Assembly: GCA_947034895.1 (NCBI GenBank)
Contig: OX344764.1
Location: 61,919,348-61,983,347, forward strand
From: Rhytidiadelphus loreus
Lineage: Eukaryota; Streptophyta; Bryopsida; Hypnales; Hylocomiaceae
Length of the DNA: 64,000 nucleotides
Reading direction: 5' to 3'
Each line of letters begins with the position of its first letter. Positions within the stretch are counted from its first letter, which is position 1. A program made the translations under genes and the position numbers. Below, piece by piece: positions 60,601 to 64,000 of the stretch. The notes under the pieces are model-generated. The model searched no databases. It was not told the origin of the DNA and worked only from the letters and a program-made list of their open reading frames with translations.

Positions 60601-63344
60601 CTTTGCACCAAAATTTTATATTCTTCAATCCAAAAAAAATCACTTATTGTAAACTAATTTCTATCTATAACTTAGAATCATTACATACCTAAAATTATCA
60701 ATGGAATAAAGACTTGCTACTATTTTTAATATTAATATTTAAAAATTGTAATCTCAAAATTTCAAACAATAAAAATAAAAAAGAATGCAAATGTTATGAA
60801 GGGATCATATTTTTATATCAAAGGGGGTGTATAAAATATATATGTTTTAAACCTTATTTGATTTTGTTTAATTCGTGAATTTTTTTGAATTTTTCTATTC
60901 CAAATAATAAGATTAAAGTTAAGAAGAGTTTTGTTTTGCGTACAATAAAAGAAAAAAGAAAAAATATTATTGTTATTTGAATTTGATTTTGAAATTTAAA
61001 AAGAAATGTAACAAGCATTAGGAAAAATTTCAAGCTTGTAGAGGGCCGTGAGTTTGCATGGCAGCAATGCAACTACACCAAAAATTTATTAAAAAAATAA
61101 ATTATTATTATTATTATTATTTATAGAAATTTGACGGGGCACTATTGGTATCATGCTAGATTGGCAATTTCTTTTTTTAAATTAAAATTTTCAATTTTTT
61201 TCCTTGTATTGTACCCTAGCCAAAAATCAAACAACTTTCTAACAGCCTTGTTTAGGGTTCAGATTTTTTGTAATGATTTTTGTTGTCAAATTGTCAATGG
61301 ACTAGAGGTCAACAACTTTAGGAATTTTGGAGCTAAAAAATTTCAGCATATTGTTGTTTGGAAATTAGAGTCTAGGATGAATTATAGTTTTGGAAACAAT
61401 GGTTTTCATAAATGGGGTAAAATTTTTGTGTTGCTACTTAGTTTTGTATGTATACCTTTGATACATATTACAATCTTGACAAATATTGACATTTTGAACA
61501 AAATGCTAAAAATGATGCCCTCCTATAAGCTATTGCAAAAGTGCTTACAAGACTACTCATTAAGATGGTATAGGACGTTGGCATATTATTATGGTGGAAT
61601 GTCCATTGTCCAAGGCATGCAACAAATCTTTCAATTTGGTCTCAACCTTGGGATGTACATGTCTTGTTTGTGTCATCAACAAGTCATAGATGTGCATGTA
61701 GGTGAGGATCTAGTGGGTTATAACTTTCTCTTAGTCTTAATTCCAACTTTGAACATTGAATATTTGTAAATTGTATCAATATACGGAACTCAAGAGTGCA
61801 TTATTTGCAAACATTATAAAATTGTCAATGGATGATATCAAATTGCAATATCTTCATAAAAAATTGGCAAGAAAAAATTGGACTCATGCAAGAAGTAGAA
61901 GTGATGAAAAAAGTCCATTTTGACATCGAGCAAGTTAAGTATATCCAAATACCTTGACAAAACCAACAAACACTCCTTATGAAAAATATCAATGCAAGAG
62001 CTCTTTGTCCAATAACAAGATGAAAATAAGATAAGAAGTGAGAAAGACTACAAAAGCTAGGGAGATGAATACGCAACCAAACTTTTGTATCAAAAAATCT
62101 CACTAGAGTGCTCCACTTCAAACAACTACATTTTCCTACATTGTTTTTGAAAAGGTAGAATTTCAATCTCCAAAGGCTACCAATAATACTGTGGTCATAA
62201 TTTTTAAATCATAATTTATGAAAGAAGAGACAAGAAATCCTTTCTTCATAGAATGTTTTTTTTAGTTTTTAAATTATTATAAATTCTTAAGAATTTATAA
62301 TGTTTTAAATTTTTAATAGTTTAAAAAAATAAAGTTGTGCCACAAAAACCTCTTCAATCTTCATTAAGCTTAGTTGCTCTTAAAAACTTCGCAATTCTTG
62401 GTGTTTAGTTGGCTATTCAAAGAACCAATTTGATTAAAGGATAGAATATAACGGCTCCAAATAGCCATTAGTTATGACACTTTAGTCACGGTGCCTCAAA
62501 ATTATGTCAATTTGGATGTGGTGTAGCAATTAGAACGTCCCTTCATCAATACAATACTAATATATTTTTGAATATCTATAAAATATCAACCAACTGGTTT
62601 GGGCCTAATGGTAATCACTAAAATAATAGAATAAGGTTAAGTCCAAGAAATGCCTTTTGAATATTATATGCAAAAGTTATTGGAGCTCAAAGATCAATTG
62701 ATACATTTTAAAATCTGTCTATTGAACAACCCACAATGAATATTTATTTATTATCAAGGTCTGCCACACCTTGCTAGGTAAGTGGCGACACTAGCTTTTG
62801 GCAGCCAGAAGGAAATCACTGAACAAGCTGGAATGATAATGAAATTAAAACAGAGTTGGAAAATCGAGAAATTGCACTGTTACAATATTCTAGGATGGAG
62901 CAAATTCTACTTCTGTCTTAACCACTTTCTCTCGGATACAGAAAAGAACAGCATTTTGTGGAGGTGAACCGCAACCACCCCAAAATGAGGAACTTCGAGT
63001 ATATCTCATAAGAAAAACAAGAGAATAACTCAAAATAGCACATAACATTTCACAAGTAATTATGACAGTTTCGAAGAATGTCAAATGCAAACCAGATATG
63101 TCTCAATTCCCGTTGCACATGAGTAATTGCATGTCTCACAAGCTGAGTTGAATCACAATGCTATGAGCATCCAAACAGCAAATAACCAGCTTCAAAGTAT
63201 TACGATTATGCACCACTGGACTAAAGCCACGAGAGCTATATTCATGGGGGAAAAATCAAATTCGAGCCATTACTACCCCTGCTCTAGCCCCTGTGCTTAT
63301 CTCACAAAAAAGAAAGCTAGTTACATGTCACCTCTATCAATGAT

Positions 63345-64000
63345 TTACAGATCAATGACTCTAGACAATTTCTGAATGCGATTGAGCAAGAAGTCTCCCT
63401 GCTTGATTGTAGCCTGATACAGAGCGTTCTTCGCATCAGGTCTGTTGGTTTCAAGCACTCCAGCCACTTTGTCGATCTTACAGTTCAACCTCCCGGCAGC
63501 AATGAAGCGAGAAAGCTCGATGTCCAGAAAATTGACGCTCACACCAAAAGCCTTCGCCATAGCATCCATGGTGACACTCTTGTAGGACTCCAGAAACTGT
63601 GAGTACGCTACAGACCGAACCTCACGCATGTAATACCGGAAGTGCGGTAGCAAGTACCGGTCCAGCCTGATTTGGTCAGTTAAACCAGCAAATGCCACAA
63701 AGAATGTCTTGTACTGGCATCCATACAGGGCATTCAAAAAGTCGGAGAGATGATTGATCTTCCCTATCACGGTAAGAATCTCCGGAGCATCCACCACTTT
63801 CTGCCGCAACGCAACACGGTCCAGGGAGATGATGCTAGTTAGAACAGAGTAGAAGATAAAAGTGTCATACGAGAAAAGTTCATATGTAGTGAACGTCGAA
63901 ATTGAATCCAAAAACAAAGTAGCCGCTTGCTTGAAGTTCCGCGTCGCCATACAATACAACCCTTCGTACACCTTCAACCGATTCTTCCGCTCCCAATCGC
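63345..64000 (-). CDS. RPN7: 26S proteasome lid subunit RPN7/PSMD6, C-terminal part
   Basis: The minus strand is open from the window edge to the stop at 63345-63347, giving about 218 C-terminal residues of the roughly 390 of RPN7. It starts within DWERKNRLKVYEGLY, continues through LFLDSISTFTTYELFSYDTFIFYSVL, the PCI/winged-helix domain (FLNALYGCQYKTFF, HFRYYMREVRSVAYSQFLESYKS, MAKAFGVSVNFLDIELSRFIAAGRL) and ends KQGDFLLNRIQKLSRVIDL, the usual end of the family. RPN7 is a scaffold of the proteasome lid that helps dock the RPN11 deubiquitinase. The visible part is a single uninterrupted exon; earlier exons and the start lie beyond 64000. No damage is seen. The internal ATG at 63977 is not the start. 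Confidence 0.95.
   Translation of the reverse strand, partial: DWERKNRLKVYEGLYCMATRNFKQAATLFLDSISTFTTYELFSYDTFIFYSVLTSIISLDRVALRQKVVDAPEILTVIGKINHLSDFLNALYGCQYKTFFVAFAGLTDQIRLDRYLLPHFRYYMREVRSVAYSQFLESYKSVTMDAMAKAFGVSVNFLDIELSRFIAAGRLNCKIDKVAGVLETNRPDAKNALYQATIKQGDFLLNRIQKLSRVIDL

Larger units (their letters stand above)
59437..63344. other. AT-rich intergenic sequence, right end is RPN7 3' flank
   Basis: No gene recognised. A 212-codon frame at 61131-61769 is AT-rich and shows no known domain. The last 500 bases before 63344 have normal composition and probably hold the RPN7 3' untranslated region. Simple repeats are listed separately; an ATT run lies at 61101-61123. Confidence 0.35.

Noticed and set aside
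61131..61769. A 212-codon plus-strand frame
   Set aside because: AT-rich, Phe/Leu/Ile-rich, no recognisable domain or intron context, in a repeat desert; I could not support a gene.
1..64000. tRNA or rRNA genes
   Set aside because: I looked for tRNA A-box and B-box words and conserved rRNA segments and saw none that convinced; a covariance-model scan was not possible here.

Overview
This is a nuclear segment of a land-plant genome. All multi-exon genes have GT-AG introns and encode plant-like housekeeping proteins, the one telomere-like stretch is built from the plant TTTAGGG unit, and the plant CACTA type of miniature transposon is present. Short introns (about 80-700 bp), an AIG1/IAN GTPase cluster and the type of mobile DNA would fit a bryophyte or lycophyte, but I cannot name the species.

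Layout. 1-3.05 kb: three AIG1/IAN-type GTPase genes or relics: one with an intact G domain running off the left edge, one with a destroyed P-loop, and one with an in-frame amber codon. 5.1-11.04 kb (minus): a complete 16-exon MLH1 mismatch-repair gene (729 codons reconstructed). 11-18.2 kb: AT-rich desert of TTAA-flanked transposons. 18.2-22.5 kb (plus): complete 9-exon USP39/SAD1 tri-snRNP splicing factor (552 codons). 22.5-39.5 kb: a second desert with at least five kinds of terminal-inverted-repeat elements and a decayed retroelement carrying a cytosine-C5 methyltransferase-like domain. 39.5-44.5 kb (plus): a kinesin-light-chain-related TPR gene (758 codons). 44.5-63.3 kb: a third desert holding a 5.6-kb hAT-like element built around a near-perfect 1.4-kb palindrome, plus CACTA miniature elements, foldback elements and satellites. 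63.3 kb to the right edge (minus): the 3' part of the 26S proteasome lid gene RPN7/PSMD6.

The genes are unrelated housekeeping functions (DNA mismatch repair, pre-mRNA splicing, microtubule/cell-wall association, protein turnover) and do not form a cluster; only the AIG1 genes are related to each other. What is unusual lies between them: (i) a non-autonomous hAT-like element with a 10-bp TIR, an 8-bp target duplication, GC-rich subterminal repeats and a giant hairpin; (ii) several elements with piggyBac-like ends (TTAA followed by CCCYWWA), a superfamily seldom discussed in plants; (iii) a degenerate protease plus C5-methyltransferase retroelement; (iv) a 39-bp CACTA-ended hairpin that still has a target duplication. 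I saw no tRNA, rRNA or CRISPR. All exon and element boundaries were worked out by eye.
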